From CAYWJT01 sp964458655 (GTDB lineage Bacteria; Acidobacteriota; Aminicenantia; Aminicenantales; Saccharicenantaceae), in NCBI GenBank assembly GCA_964458655.1, contig CAYWJT010000003.1, forward strand, positions 14,814-78,813: 64,000 nt of DNA, given 5' to 3'. The position numbers and the translations under genes are program-made. The notes beneath the pieces are model-generated. The model had not been told where the DNA came from. It saw only the letters and a program-made list of their open reading frames with translations, and searched no databases. This document shows positions 8,981-17,140 of this stretch, piece by piece (the stretch's first letter is position 1; each line of letters opens with the position of its first letter).

Positions 8981-10024
8981 TCAGTCCTCGAACAGCTTCT
9001 TCTGCGAGGCCGCCCGTTTCTTGCCCGGCTCGGCCGGGTAGTCGTAGCCGAGATGTTCATAGGCCCGGCGCGTGACCAACCGGCCGCGGAAGGTCCTCTC
9101 CAGGAAGCCGATGCGCATGAGGAAAGGCTCGTAGACCGACTCGATGGTGTCCTTCTCCTCCTCGACCGCGGCCGAGATGGTGTTGATGCCGACCGGCCCG
9201 CCGTTGAAGTTCTCGATGATGGTCACGAGGAGCTTGCGGTCGACGTCGTCCAGGCCGATGGAGTCGACCTCCATCAGGTTCAGGGCCTTGCGGGCCGCCG
9301 GACCGGTGATGACGCCGTCGCCCTTGACCTCGACGTAGTCGCGCACCCTTCTCAGCAGGCGGTTGGCCACCCTCGGCGTGCCCCGGGAACGTCCGGCGAT
9401 CTCCGCCGCCCCGTCGTCCCGTATCTTCGCCTTCATGATGGCGGCCGAGCGCAGGATGACCTGCTTTATCTCCTCGTCCTTGTAGTAGTCGAGCCTGTGG
9501 ATGATGCCGAAGCGGCTGCGCAGCGGCGGCGTGATGCGGCCGGCCCGGGTCGTGGCCCCGACCAGCGTGAATTTCTTGATCTTCAGCTTGTGGCTGCGGG
9601 CGCCCGGCCCCTGTCCGATGACGACGTCCAGGCTGTAGTCCTCCATGGCGCCGTAGAGGATCTCCTCGACCGAGGGCTGGAGCCGGTGAATCTCGTCGAT
9701 GAACAGTATTTCCTTGGACTGCAGGCCGGTCAGGATGGCCGAAAGGTCGCCGGCGCGCTCGATGACCGGGCCGGAGGTGGGCTTGATGCTCACGCCGAGC
9801 TCGCCGGCCAGGATGTAGGCCAGGCTGGTCTTGCCCAGCCCCGGCGGCCCGTAGAGCAGGACATGGTCCAGGTTCTCGTTCCGCTTACGGGCGGCCTCGA
9901 TGAAGATCTTCAGGTTGGTCTTGACGTTTTCCTGGCCGATGAACTCGTCGAAGCTCTTCGGCCGCAGGCTGTCCTCGAAGACGAGGTCCTCGCGCGTCCG
10001 GACCGGGCTGAGGATGGCGGGCAT
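8981..10024 (-). CDS. ruvB: Holliday junction branch-migration ATPase RuvB
   Basis: Motor subunit of the RuvAB complex, which drives branch migration of Holliday junctions using ATP. The 347 residues contain Walker A GPPGLGKTSL (about 60-69), Walker B EILFIDEIHRL, sensor I GATTRAG and arginine-finger region PLRSRFG, then the winged-helix C-terminus (FLERTFRGRLVTRRAYEHLG). It begins 15 bp after ruvA, in the order ruvC-ruvA-ruvB, with GGAGGCGACC as ribosome binding site. No truncation or missing motif is seen. Confidence 0.98.
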   Translation of the reverse strand: MPAILSPVRTREDLVFEDSLRPKSFDEFIGQENVKTNLKIFIEAARKRNENLDHVLLYGPPGLGKTSLAYILAGELGVSIKPTSGPVIERAGDLSAILTGLQSKEILFIDEIHRLQPSVEEILYGAMEDYSLDVVIGQGPGARSHKLKIKKFTLVGATTRAGRITPPLRSRFGIIHRLDYYKDEEIKQVILRSAAIMKAKIRDDGAAEIAGRSRGTPRVANRLLRRVRDYVEVKGDGVITGPAARKALNLMEVDSIGLDDVDRKLLVTIIENFNGGPVGINTISAAVEEEKDTIESVYEPFLMRIGFLERTFRGRLVTRRAYEHLGYDYPAEPGKKRAASQKKLFED

Positions 10025-10039
10025 GGGCTGGTCGCCTCC

Positions 10040-10627
10040 TTACACCTTGGCCAGCCGGCGCAGGCAGTCGCGCAGGTCCTTCTCGAAGTCGCCGGCCTTG
10101 CGGTTGGCGCCGAGGACGGCGTCCACGGTCTTCTCGACCTCCTTGCGCCGGAAGCCCATGTTCTGCAGGGCCGAGATGAGGTCCTCGCGCTCTGGCGAGC
10201 TGCGGGCCGAGAGGAGCTTCTCGCGGCTTTCGAGTTTGTCCTGGAGCTCCATGGCCACGCGCAGGGCCGTTTTCTTGCCGATGCCCGGTATGAGCGAAAT
10301 GCGGGCCACGTCGCTCCTGCGGACGGCCTCCTCCAGCTCGTCGGGGTTTATGCCGGACAGGATGTTCATGGCCAGCTTGGGACCGATGCCCGAGATCTGG
10401 ATGAGCTTCAGGAACATGTCCTTTTCCTCTCGGCTCGAGAAACCGAAGAGGGTGATGGAGTCGTCGGCGAGATGGGTGTGGATGTGCAGCTCGGCCGGCC
10501 GGCCGGCCTCGCCCAGCTTGAGGTAGGTCGAGATGGGGATGAGGGCGCAGTATCCGACGCCGTTGGCCTCGATGACGGCCCGGCCCGGCTCCTTGGACAC
10601 GAGGGTGCCTTTGAGATAGGCGATCAT
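10040..10627 (-). CDS. ruvA: Holliday junction DNA-binding protein RuvA
   Basis: Tetrameric junction-binding partner of RuvB. The 195 residues start MIAYLKGTLV and include the OB-fold domain (1-63), two helix-hairpin-helix motifs (ISGIGPKLAMNILS and IPGIGKKTALRVAMEL) and the flexible C-terminal RuvB-binding domain (ALQNMGFRRKEVEKTV). The ATG overlaps the ruvC stop codon as ATGA (10624-10627), indicating translational coupling. Confidence 0.98.
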   Translation of the reverse strand: MIAYLKGTLVSKEPGRAVIEANGVGYCALIPISTYLKLGEAGRPAELHIHTHLADDSITLFGFSSREEKDMFLKLIQISGIGPKLAMNILSGINPDELEEAVRRSDVARISLIPGIGKKTALRVAMELQDKLESREKLLSARSSPEREDLISALQNMGFRRKEVEKTVDAVLGANRKAGDFEKDLRDCLRRLAKV

Positions 10628-11127
10628 GGGGCGTCGCTCCTGCCGGCGAGTTCCAGGTAGGCCCGGCGGTTGGCGTGGCAGATGGCGGCCGCCAGGGCGT
10701 CGGAAGCGTCGAGCGGCATGGGTTCGTCCGCGAGGTCTAGGATGGTCTTGACCATGGTCTGGATCTGTTCCTTGTCGGCCTGCCCGTAGCCGGTGACGGC
10801 CTTCTTGATCTCAAGGGCCGAGTACTCGAAGAAGCGGCATCCGGAAGCGGCCAAGGCGCAGAGCACCGCGCCCCGCACCTGGCCCAGCGTGATGGCGGTC
10901 TTGATGTTCTTGGCGTAGAAGGGGTTCTCGATGGCGGCCTCGGCCGGCTTGAACCGTCTGATTATTTTTCCCAGCTCGGTCTCGATCTCGCGCAGGCGCT
11001 GCTCCAGGCCGCGGCGGGGGAGGGGTCTGATGACGCCGAAGGCGACCGGCCTGGTCGCGGCGGCCGTCCGGTCCACGATGCCGAACCCGGTTGACCTGAG
11101 GCTTGGATCGATTCCGAGCACCCGCAT
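10624..11127 (-). CDS. ruvC: Holliday junction resolvase RuvC
   Basis: Endonuclease that cuts Holliday junctions after RuvAB migration. The 167 residues begin MRVLGIDPSLRSTGFG, with the first catalytic Asp at position 7; further acidic residues are in AAIENPFYAKN and DASDALAAAICHA. The frame is open upstream to 11217, but that extension is low-complexity, overlaps yebC and lacks family sequence, so the ATG at 11127 is used. It sits 16 bp after yebC. Confidence 0.96.
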   Translation of the reverse strand: MRVLGIDPSLRSTGFGIVDRTAAATRPVAFGVIRPLPRRGLEQRLREIETELGKIIRRFKPAEAAIENPFYAKNIKTAITLGQVRGAVLCALAASGCRFFEYSALEIKKAVTGYGQADKEQIQTMVKTILDLADEPMPLDASDALAAAICHANRRAYLELAGRSDAP

Positions 11128-11143
11128 CTGCTGGCCGCGGCCT

Positions 11144-11902
11144 TTACCCGGCTTGCTGGGAGAACTGGGCGATCTCTTCCTCGGAGATGTCGAAGTTCGA
11201 TGCGACGCTCTGGACATCGTCGTGGTCCTCGAGCTCCTCGAGCAGTCGGAGCACCTGCTGAGCCTCCCGGCCCTCGACCTTGACGTAGCTCTGGGGAAGG
11301 AAGCCGACGTTGGAAGCCGTGATCTCGATGTTGTTGCTCTTGAGGGCCTCGACCACGGCGTCGAAGGTCTCGGGCGTCGTCACGATCTCGAAGTTCGAGC
11401 CGTCGTCGCGCAGGTCCTCGGCGCCGCTCGAAAGGGCGACCTCCATCAGGACGTCCTCCGAGACCTTGCCCTTCTCGACGTCGATGTAACCCTTGCGGCT
11501 GAACATCCAGGCCACGCAGCCGGATTCGCCCATCCGGCCGCCGTTCTTGGAGAAGATGTGCCGGAGTTCCGAGACGGTCCGGTTCTTGTTGTCGGTCAGC
11601 ACCTGGACCAGGATGGCCACGCCGCCGGGGCCGTAGCCCTCGTAGGAGACCTCCTCGTACTGCGAGCCCTCGAGCTGGCCTGTGCCCTTCATGATGGCCC
11701 GCTTGATGTTGTCGGCGGGCATGTTGGCGGCCCGGGCGTCGTTGATGGCCTTGCGCAGCCGGGCGTTCTTTTCCGGGTCCCCGCCGCCGGCCCGGGCGGC
11801 GACGCTTATCTCGCGGATGAGCTTGGTGAAGATCTTGCCGCGCTTGGCGTCGGCGGCGGCCTTTTTATGCTTTATCGAGTGCCACTTGGAATGTCCGGAC
11901 AT
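11144..11902 (-). CDS. yebC: YebC/TACO1 family protein
   Basis: Homologue of YebC/TACO1, known as a ribosome-associated factor that eases translation of proline stretches and, in some bacteria, reported as a transcription regulator. The 252 residues open with the invariant MSGHSKWHSIKHKKAAADAKR and contain GYGPGGVAILV and the acidic C-terminal LEDHDDVQSV. It leads the ruvCAB-queA operon. A GAAGGAGAGGACC Shine-Dalgarno precedes the ATG, and a promoter lies about 70 bp upstream. Confidence 0.97.
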   Translation of the reverse strand: MSGHSKWHSIKHKKAAADAKRGKIFTKLIREISVAARAGGGDPEKNARLRKAINDARAANMPADNIKRAIMKGTGQLEGSQYEEVSYEGYGPGGVAILVQVLTDNKNRTVSELRHIFSKNGGRMGESGCVAWMFSRKGYIDVEKGKVSEDVLMEVALSSGAEDLRDDGSNFEIVTTPETFDAVVEALKSNNIEITASNVGFLPQSYVKVEGREAQQVLRLLEELEDHDDVQSVASNFDISEEEIAQFSQQAG

Positions 11903-11974
11903 GGTCCTCTCCTTCGGGCGGCCACGGCGGGCCGGCCCCTAAGGCCTTCTATTAATTATTATTGCGCACTCCGG

Positions 11975-12003
11975 ATTTTAGCACAAAGAGGCTCTGCCTG
12001 CAA
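11975..12003 (-). promoter_or_regulatory. Promoter for the yebC-ruv-queA operon
   Basis: On the minus strand TTGCAG (12003-11998), a 17-bp spacer and TAAAAT (11980-11975) lie 73 bp before the yebC start. Confidence 0.6.
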
Positions 12004-12022
12004 ACGGTCTTCAGGCGTTTAT

Positions 12023-12043
12023 ATCCTATTTAATCGATAGGAT
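12023..12043. promoter_or_regulatory. Perfect inverted repeat between divergent promoters
   Basis: ATCCTAT (12023-12029), 7 bp, ATAGGAT (12037-12043) forms a perfect palindrome directly upstream of the -35 box of the 12104 gene and 20 bp behind the -35 of yebC. Position and symmetry fit a dimeric regulator's site; the regulator is unknown. Confidence 0.5.
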
Positions 12044-12072
12044 TTGTAAAGAATAAAACCTTGTGTTATAAT
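12044..12072 (+). promoter_or_regulatory. Promoter for the DUF2892-like gene
   Basis: TTGTAA (12044-12049), a 17-bp spacer and a consensus TATAAT (12067-12072), 31 bp ahead of the ATG. Confidence 0.7.
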
Positions 12073-12103
12073 CGTCTGGAAACCGGACACAGGTGGGAAT
12101 GAA

Positions 12104-12322
12104 ATGATGCATAACATGGGAGGCCTTGACCGCATTATCCGGCTCCTCGTGGCCGCTTTCTTCGCGGTGCTTCTGATCGCGGGCGTCGTCCACGGCGTGC
12201 TGGCCGTGATCCTGGCCGTCGTCGCGGTCATCTTCGTCATAACATCGATAGTGGGCTACTGCCCGCTCTACGGCCCGCTCCACGTTTCGACTGTCTGCAA
12301 GGAGAAACCCAAGCAGGAGTAG
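12104..12322 (+). CDS. Small membrane protein, DUF2892 (YgaP-like transmembrane domain)
   Basis: A 72-residue membrane protein. The sequence starts MMHNMGGLDRIIRLL and has two adjacent hydrophobic spans (about 11-29 and 31-48) followed by GYCPLYGPL, the conserved signature of the DUF2892 family, which also forms the membrane anchor of YgaP-type rhodaneses. No rhodanese domain is attached. An AGGTGGG Shine-Dalgarno and a strong promoter precede it. A 7-bp hairpin (12321-12340) overlaps its stop codon. Function unknown; the cysteine in the CPLY motif could react with thiols or persulfide. Confidence 0.85.
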   Translation: MMHNMGGLDRIIRLLVAAFFAVLLIAGVVHGVLAVILAVVAVIFVITSIVGYCPLYGPLHVSTVCKEKPKQE

Positions 12323-12656
12323 GCGACAGGGCGGTCGCCTGAGCGTCCCCACGCGTCGGCAGGCATCGCACCGGGGGACGGGCGGCGCGTTGGATGAGGA
12401 GTCCGACAAGAAGCATGCCTTTCGCTTCCCCGCCGGCTCTCACGCCCCGCATGGAAAAGGGAGCGGCCGGCGGCTGACTGGAGAAAAGGAGAAGGTCATC
12501 AGAGGTTTTGTTCTGCGGCCCGGCCCCGGCTCCGGAACTAAAGGAGTAACGGGAAGCGAACCCTCCTACCCGTACGTAGACCGAGCCCGACATTCTCGGA
12601 CAGGGCACGCATGGTCCCGGTCCGTGTGAGGATTGGTAAAGATAGGGAAAGAGCCG
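12323..12656. other. 334-bp gap upstream of the copper ATPase
   Basis: It holds a perfect 7-bp hairpin (AGGCGAC/GTCGCCT, 12321-12340) without a T-run at the left edge, and otherwise GC-rich sequence without a convincing gene. An open frame at 12390-12629 lacks a ribosome site and recognisable sequence. I found no clear promoter box for the ATPase here. Confidence 0.4.
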
Positions 12657-15122
12657 ATGAAAGCAAGCGATAGAAGCTCGCCCAGGACCGTCAGGCTGGA
12701 TTTTCCGGTCACCGGGATGAGCTGCGCCGGTTGCGCTTTCAACATCAGGCTGGCCCTTCTCCGGCTCGAGGGCGTTTCCAGCGCCGACGTCAACTTCGCG
12801 GCCTCGACGGCCACCGTCGTTTTCGACCCCGGGCGGGTCGGGACGCGCGACCTGGTCCAAGCTGTAAGCGGGGCCGGTTACGGCGTCCCGCTCGTCTCCC
12901 TGGGTTTTAAGGTGTCGGGCATGACCGGCGCCGACCCGGTCGCGAAGGTCGAGTCGGCCTTAATGGCGGTCCCAGGCGTCATCCAAGCGGCCGCCGACCC
13001 CGGCTCGGGCGCCGTGTCGGTGGAGTGTATCGAGGGCGCGGTTTCGTCGCGGGAGCTCGTCGCGGTCCTCAAGGCGGCCGGTTTCGTGGCCGGGCCCATG
13101 TCCGGAGCCGAAGCCGTGGAAGAAGAGGAGCCGGGGGAAAAGCTCCGCAGGCGCCATTTCCGGGGCCTCAAGCTGAGCGTCATTGCGGGCGGCGCGCTGG
13201 CCGTCCTGATCCTGGCCGGCAGCATGCGCGAGCTCCTGCCATGGGTGCCGGCCTTGCTCGGGAACCGCTTCGTGCTCTGGGCGCTGGCGACGCCGGTCCA
13301 GTTCATCCTGGGTTGGCGCTTCTACCGCGGCGCCTGGAACGCCGTCCGGCACCGGACGGCCGACATGAACATGCTGGTCGCTGTCGGCACTTCGGCCGCC
13401 TACTTCTACAGCGCGGCCGCCGCCTTGATTCCCGGGGCGTTCCGTTCGGCGGGACTCGAACCGGCGGTCTATTTCGACACCTCGGCCGTCATCATCACGC
13501 TGGTCCTGTTCGGCCGGTTGCTCGAAAGCCGGGCGAAGGGCCGGACGTCGGAAGCGCTGCGGAAGCTCATCAACCTCAGGCCGAAAACGGCGCGCCGTCT
13601 CGAAGACGGACGCGAGGTCGAAGTCCCGACCGTCGAGCTTCAGGCCGGGGACGTCATGGTCGTCCGGCCGGGCGAGATGGTCCCGGTGGACGGCATCATC
13701 CTGGAGGGCCGTTCCTCCCTCGACCAGTCCATGCTCACGGGCGAGAGCATTCCAGTCGATAAGGGACCGGGCGACGAGGTCATAGGCGCCACCATCAACA
13801 AATGGGGCGTCTTCAGGTTCCGCGCGACGCGCGTCGGCCGTGACACCGCGCTGGCGCGGATAACCCAGCTCGTTCGCGAGGCCCAGGCCGCCCGGGCGCC
13901 GGTCCAGCGGCTGGCCGACAAGCTCGCGGCCTATTTCGTGCCTGTGGTCATGTCGGTCGCCGTGGTCACGTTCGTCGTCTGGTTCGACTTCGGGCCCCGA
14001 CCGGCGCTGACCCGGGCCCTGCTCAGCTTCGTGGCCGTGCTCATCATATCCTGCCCCTGCGCCCTGGGGCTGGCGACGCCGACAGCGGTCATGGTCGGGA
14101 CGGGCAGGGGCGCCGAGCGCGGCATCCTCATCCGCAGCGCCGAGGCCCTGGAGAACGCCCACCGGCTGGACACGGTCGTCTTCGACAAGACAGGGACGCT
14201 GACCGTCGGCAAGCCCGCGGTGACCGACGTCTTCGCGGCGCCGGGCTCAAGCGAGAGTGAAGCGCTTCTGCTGGCGGCTTCGGCCGAGGCCGGTTCGGAG
14301 CATCCGCTCGGCCGGGCGATAGTTGAGAGGGCCGTCGCAGCGGGCCTGGAGCTGATGTCGGTCCGGGACTTCCGGGCCGAGGAAGGGCTCGGCGTCGAAT
14401 GCGAGATTGACGGGAAGAAGGTCCTGGTCGGAAGCCGCAAGCTCCTGCTGGAAAAGGGCATCGACCCGGCCGCTCTGGACGGCGCGGCGGAGGCGGCCGC
14501 GGCCCAGGGCAAGACCGCCGTCCTGGTCGCTGCGGGTGGAAAGGCGGTCGGCCTCCTGGCCCTGGCCGACGTGCTTAAGCCGTCGGCGCGCCCGGCTGTC
14601 GACCGGCTCAAAGCCATGGGCCTCGAGGTCGTCATGCTCACCGGCGATGAAAGAAAGGCCGCCGAAAACCTGGCGCGCCAGGCGGGAATAGACAAGGTCA
14701 TCGCGGAAGTGCTCCCAGGCGACAAGTCCGCCGCGGTAAAGCGGCTTCAGGAACAGGGCAAAAGGACGGCCATGGTGGGCGACGGCGTCAACGACGCTCC
14801 CGCCCTGGTCCAGGCCGATATCGGCATTGCGGTCGGGACGGGCGCCGACGTGGCCGTAGAGTCGGCCGACATTACGCTCATCGCCGAGGACCTGACCGCC
14901 GTGGCCTCGGCCGTCGAGCTCAGCCGCCGGACGATGCGCACCATCAAGCAGAACCTTTTCTGGGCCTTCGCCTACAACGTGATCGGCATCCCGGTCGCGG
15001 CCGGCGTCCTCTATCCATTCTTCGGCATCCTGCTCAACCCGATGCTGGCCTCGGCGGCCATGGCCTTCAGTTCGGTGTCCGTGGTTTCGAACTCGTTGCG
15101 GCTGAGAAGGGTGAAGATCTGA
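12657..15122 (+). CDS. copA: Copper-type P1B ATPase (CopA-like)
   Basis: Cation-exporting P-type ATPase, probably for Cu(I). The 821-residue form starts at ATG 12657 behind AGGGAAAGAG; a TTG at 12633 is an alternative. Domains: N-terminal HMA domain with GMSCAGC (Cys23, Cys26), a second HMA-like domain (about 82-150) with GMTGADP in place of GMTCxxC, then eight membrane spans, actuator motif TGES, the transport motif CPC (466-468), phosphorylation site DKTGT (Asp510), the SEHPLG loop and GDGVNDAP hinge. The C-terminal YN and MxxSS motifs (AYNVIGIP, AMAFSSVSVV) point to Cu(I)-ATPases. A 32-residue membrane protein follows 37 bp later. Confidence 0.93.
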   Translation: MKASDRSSPRTVRLDFPVTGMSCAGCAFNIRLALLRLEGVSSADVNFAASTATVVFDPGRVGTRDLVQAVSGAGYGVPLVSLGFKVSGMTGADPVAKVESALMAVPGVIQAAADPGSGAVSVECIEGAVSSRELVAVLKAAGFVAGPMSGAEAVEEEEPGEKLRRRHFRGLKLSVIAGGALAVLILAGSMRELLPWVPALLGNRFVLWALATPVQFILGWRFYRGAWNAVRHRTADMNMLVAVGTSAAYFYSAAAALIPGAFRSAGLEPAVYFDTSAVIITLVLFGRLLESRAKGRTSEALRKLINLRPKTARRLEDGREVEVPTVELQAGDVMVVRPGEMVPVDGIILEGRSSLDQSMLTGESIPVDKGPGDEVIGATINKWGVFRFRATRVGRDTALARITQLVREAQAARAPVQRLADKLAAYFVPVVMSVAVVTFVVWFDFGPRPALTRALLSFVAVLIISCPCALGLATPTAVMVGTGRGAERGILIRSAEALENAHRLDTVVFDKTGTLTVGKPAVTDVFAAPGSSESEALLLAASAEAGSEHPLGRAIVERAVAAGLELMSVRDFRAEEGLGVECEIDGKKVLVGSRKLLLEKGIDPAALDGAAEAAAAQGKTAVLVAAGGKAVGLLALADVLKPSARPAVDRLKAMGLEVVMLTGDERKAAENLARQAGIDKVIAEVLPGDKSAAVKRLQEQGKRTAMVGDGVNDAPALVQADIGIAVGTGADVAVESADITLIAEDLTAVASAVELSRRTMRTIKQNLFWAFAYNVIGIPVAAGVLYPFFGILLNPMLASAAMAFSSVSVVSNSLRLRRVKI

Positions 15123-15159
15123 TGGGCGGCGCGTCGAAGGCATCAATGAGAGGCGGGCT

Positions 15160-15258
15160 GTGACCGCGAAGATCATCGTGACCGCGGTCGGCCTGGGTCT
15201 CGTAGTCCTGATCAATTGGTATTTCCTGGTCTCGGGCCGACAGAGGCGCAAGCGCTGA
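15160..15258 (+). CDS. 32-residue single-span membrane protein downstream of the copper ATPase
   Basis: A GTG start behind AGGCGGG gives a 32-residue peptide: MTAKIIVTAV, a hydrophobic stretch to about residue 23 including INWYFLV, then a basic tail (RQRRKR). This is one transmembrane helix with positive residues on the C-terminal side. It resembles the N-terminal anchor of small cupredoxin-domain proteins that often neighbour copper ATPases, but no cupredoxin domain follows. Codon position bias and spacing (37 bp after copA) support a real gene in the same operon. A role as a small subunit or regulator of the ATPase is inference. Confidence 0.6.
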   Translation: MTAKIIVTAVGLGLVVLINWYFLVSGRQRRKR

Positions 15259-15350
15259 GGGCCTGGGACGGGGAAGTCGGACCTGAAAGTTCCCTGTATG
15301 AGTAAGGCCACGGCGGAGTCTGCGGTCAAGCGTTTTCCCGCCGTAAAGCG

Positions 15351-15374
15351 CGGCGAAACGCCGGAACGGTTTTT
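15351..15374 (+). terminator. Possible terminator after the copA operon
   Basis: CGGCG-AAA-CGCCG hairpin (15351-15363) followed after six bases by TTTTT. The stem is short, so this is tentative. Confidence 0.4.
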
Positions 15375-15410
15375 CGGCTGAGGCTCAAGATTGACGGCTC
15401 TCCTGTCGGC

Positions 15411-16274
15411 TCAGAAAGCGAACCTGAGGAAAAGGCCCAGCCTCAAGTAAGAAGGGCTGACCCGGAGCGTGCCCAGGTTCACGGCCGCCTCGACCTCCTC
15501 GAGAGGCTCGGTTATCTCCTCGCTCGGCTTGAGCTTCAGGGGGCAGTCGAACTGCGGCGAGTGGAACCAACGCAGGTCCAGGGCCAGAATAACGGCCTGC
15601 TTGACCCGGAATGCCAGCTCGCTCCCCAGGTTCAGGCCGTAGCGCGAGCGGGGCCCGAACTGGAAGGACATCCTGTAGGTCTTTTCGGCGAGCGAGTAGG
15701 CCGCGCCGTCGTAGGTCAGGGTGAAGCTCGTGAAGCCGAGCGGCAGGGCCTTTCCCTCGAGGTAGAAGTAACTCAGGCCGCCGGAGAAGCTGAGCAGGAC
15801 CGCGCGCGAAAGTCCGAGCCGTGCCAGCCCGTTCAGGCTGAAGGTCGTCTGGGTCAGGTCGCCCGATGTGTCGGGCCAGGCGGCGTCGGTCTTGTCGTAG
15901 GTCACAGGGACGGTCGTGACGTAATTCAGGACGACGTGATAGGGCGAGTTGACCCCACGGAAACCGGGCTTGTGGTAGTCGGCCAATAACTGGACGCCGA
16001 AGTGCTCGCCGAACAGCAAGTTAAAGCAGCCGTCGGAGCCGATGGTCGGCCGGCCCCTCAAGGCCAGGGTCTGGTCGGCTGAGCTGGAGACGTAATAAGA
16101 GGCCGGAGTGAGGGGTGGGGGGTAGGCGCTCGAGTAGGTCGATTCCAAGAACGGGCGGACGAAGCTCCAGCCGAAGCCGAGTTCGAACCTGGTCGCGGCC
16201 TGGAGCGGCAGCGCACCGGGTGCGACGGCAACGAAGGCCGCAAGGACTAGGCCTCTGGCCGTAAGCTGTTTCAT
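15411..16274 (-). CDS. Probable outer-membrane beta-barrel protein
   Basis: A 287-residue exported protein of unknown function. Starting at ATG 16274 it has a Sec signal peptide (MKQLTARGLVLAAFVAV, cleavage near LPLQAA). The mature part alternates hydrophobic and polar residues with many aromatic residues, and ends in LRLGLFLRFAF, the C-terminal phenylalanine typical of proteins inserted by the Bam complex. There are about ten candidate strands. The frame extends to 16319, but the extra residues are not signal-like. It shares this overall design with the protein at 45712-46548, though sequence similarity is not obvious. Confidence 0.65.
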   Translation of the reverse strand: MKQLTARGLVLAAFVAVAPGALPLQAATRFELGFGWSFVRPFLESTYSSAYPPPLTPASYYVSSSADQTLALRGRPTIGSDGCFNLLFGEHFGVQLLADYHKPGFRGVNSPYHVVLNYVTTVPVTYDKTDAAWPDTSGDLTQTTFSLNGLARLGLSRAVLLSFSGGLSYFYLEGKALPLGFTSFTLTYDGAAYSLAEKTYRMSFQFGPRSRYGLNLGSELAFRVKQAVILALDLRWFHSPQFDCPLKLKPSEEITEPLEEVEAAVNLGTLRVSPSYLRLGLFLRFAF

Positions 16275-16478
16275 GGCTTTTTCAGCCCTTAAACTATGCG
16301 ATGAGCGGGGATTTGTCAAACCCTCACCCTCATTCCCAGGCCGGTTCCAAGGCGCTGAAGGAGGTAAAAAAACCGCGCGCCGGACCTCAAAAAAAGGCCG
16401 CTTGCGGCGACTAATACCATGGGGTAAGAGCCATATTCGGAATCAATGGGCTTTATTTTTTTAGCGCGGGAGAGTGCC

Positions 16479-17120
16479 GTGAGAAAAACATCGCAGATAT
16501 TGGGCTTCGCAGGCCTTTTTTTCTGGCTTTTTGCGGCCATAAAGCCGGCGGGGGCTCAGAACGTCAGCTTGGGGCTGGCGGCAGGCGGAGGCAGGGTGCA
16601 GAGCTTTTATATTTCAATCGGCGCCTTTTTCCATGTCCCTGAAGCCGGGGTGGCGGCGGTAAAGGAAAGGTACGGCCTGACGGACGAGGAACTGCCGGTC
16701 GTCTTCTTCCTGGCCGCCCGGGCCGGGGTCGAACCGTCCGCCGTCGTCGAGCTGAGGCTCAGGAAGATGTCCTGGTGGGACATAGGCTTGCGCTTCGGGC
16801 TGAACCCGGAGATCTTTTTTGTGCCCGTGACGGCGGCGCGCGTCAAGCCGCCCTACGGCAGGGCTTACGGCTATTACAAGAGATTGCGGGGCCAGAAACA
16901 CTGGGGGACGGTCGTCCTTTACGACGAGGACGTAGTCAACCTGGTCAACCTGAGGTTCATGTCGGGGCACTACGGCATCCCGGCGGAGCGGGTCATGGAG
17001 ATGCGCGGCCGCGGCTCAAGCTTCCTCGACATCCACGAGAAAGCGCTCAAGGAAAAAACGGCCAGGGCCGCGAAAGAAGATAAGGGCGGATCCGGGAGAA
17101 CGAGAGGCCGCGTCAAGTAA
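16479..17120 (+). CDS. Secreted protein of unknown function
   Basis: A 213-residue protein I do not recognise. The GTG at 16479, behind GGGAGAG, gives a signal peptide (RKTSQILGFAGLFFWLFAAIKPAGAQ, cleavage after GAQ). An upstream ATG at 16446 would put an odd polar segment ahead of it. The mature chain begins with a glycine-rich stretch, then helical sequence (VAAVKERYGLTDEELPVVFFLAARAG, residues about 60-85), a tryptophan-containing MSWWDIGLRFGLNP and a lysine/arginine-rich tail. No cysteines are in the mature part. The helix pattern suggests a small soluble periplasmic protein, possibly with repeated helical hairpins. Confidence 0.65.
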   Translation: MRKTSQILGFAGLFFWLFAAIKPAGAQNVSLGLAAGGGRVQSFYISIGAFFHVPEAGVAAVKERYGLTDEELPVVFFLAARAGVEPSAVVELRLRKMSWWDIGLRFGLNPEIFFVPVTAARVKPPYGRAYGYYKRLRGQKHWGTVVLYDEDVVNLVNLRFMSGHYGIPAERVMEMRGRGSSFLDIHEKALKEKTARAAKEDKGGSGRTRGRVK

Positions 17121-17140
17121 GGAAGTCCGCGGCCGGCTTT

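Noticed and set aside
8891..10660. Long plus-strand frame opposite ruvA and ruvB
   Set aside because: RuvA and RuvB are unmistakable on the minus strand.
12390..12629. 79-codon frame before the copper ATPase
   Set aside because: No ribosome site, no codon bias, no recognisable protein features.
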